Of a DNA stretch of 64,000 nt, positions 63,943-64,000 are shown in pieces. Made by a program: the position numbers and the translations under genes. Each line of letters opens with the position of its first letter. Position 1 is the first letter of the stretch. The stretch comes from CAYOEV01 sp964403075. Its GTDB lineage: Bacteria; Bacteroidota; Bacteroidia; Cytophagales; Cyclobacteriaceae. The notes below the pieces were generated by a model. That model saw only the letters and a list, made by a program, of their open reading frames with translations. It had not been told where the DNA came from and did not search any database. The stretch is from the NCBI GenBank assembly GCA_964403075.1, contig CAYOEV010000011.1, positions 1 to 64,000 on the forward strand, written 5' to 3'.

Positions 63943-64000
63943 TTGGCTGTGTAGTGATAGAATGGAATTTAAGTCGAATGGAAAGAATTCGCAAGGTTAA

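Noticed and set aside
1..64000. CRISPR array, prophage, insertion sequence, rRNA or tRNA
   Set aside because: No regular direct repeats, transposase, integrase, phage genes or tRNA/rRNA-like segments were recognised; tRNAs could be missed without a structural scan.

Overview
The window is a chromosomal segment of a Bacteroidota bacterium, most likely of the Cytophagales type. This rests on a subtilase with a type IX secretion (T9SS) C-terminal sorting domain, Y_Y_Y propeller proteins, an RqcH/NFACT protein, a Bacteroidota-type short arginine decarboxylase, many lipoproteins, few Shine-Dalgarno sequences, and many 4-14 nt gene overlaps. No phage, IS, CRISPR, tRNA or rRNA was recognised. Two 10-N assembly gaps (37605-37614 and 48229-48238) each fall inside a gene.

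Layout. 1-4.1 kb: the C-terminal part of an RND efflux pump, a coupled outer-membrane beta-barrel protein and an MBL-fold lipoprotein. 4.1-7.1 kb: an A+T-rich, gene-poor stretch with an exported Mn-type superoxide dismutase and a VOC lipoprotein, which share a degenerate 32-bp upstream element, and long non-coding spacers. 7.1-10.8 kb: a compact group with a Rieske/glutamate-synthase-like fusion, two unrecognised proteins and a TauE/SafE permease. 11-14.3 kb: YegP-like DUF1508 protein, DoxX protein, RqcH, a cupin and a VOC protein. 14.3-18.9 kb: a minus-strand operon of hybrid histidine kinase, response regulator, small unknown protein and PhnP-like hydrolase.

18.9-31.6 kb is a surface-polysaccharide region. 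It starts with miaA overlapping a glycosyltransferase, then a WbpB/WbpD/WbpE-like triad for a diacetamido uronic acid sugar and a sulfotransferase. A second glycosyltransferase, an antisense methyltransferase, a YfhO-family membrane protein and a flippase follow. The last two sit in an operon with folK and a second TauE permease. 31.7-39.4 kb holds housekeeping and small genes: sppA, bioB, cinA, a DUF4197 lipoprotein and an EF-hand protein.

39.4-48.1 kb carries two tandem paralogues of a Y_Y_Y propeller protein that end in three membrane helices rather than a kinase, followed by the T9SS subtilase. 48.1-53.9 kb: small membrane protein, folA, fmt, a NamZ-type (DUF1343) muramidase, a LolC/E-like permease, a polyprenol-phosphate sugar transferase and a GmhB-like phosphatase. 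53.9-59 kb: arginine decarboxylase divergent from arginase-argS-menA. 59-64 kb: universal stress protein, GH15 enzyme and fused trehalose-phosphate synthase/phosphatase, a likely trehalose/stress module.

The best candidates for something undescribed are the Rieske-GOGAT gene group, the kinase-less propeller pair with a shared three-helix membrane domain, and the regulatory or cassette-like sequences around 4.1-7.1 kb.
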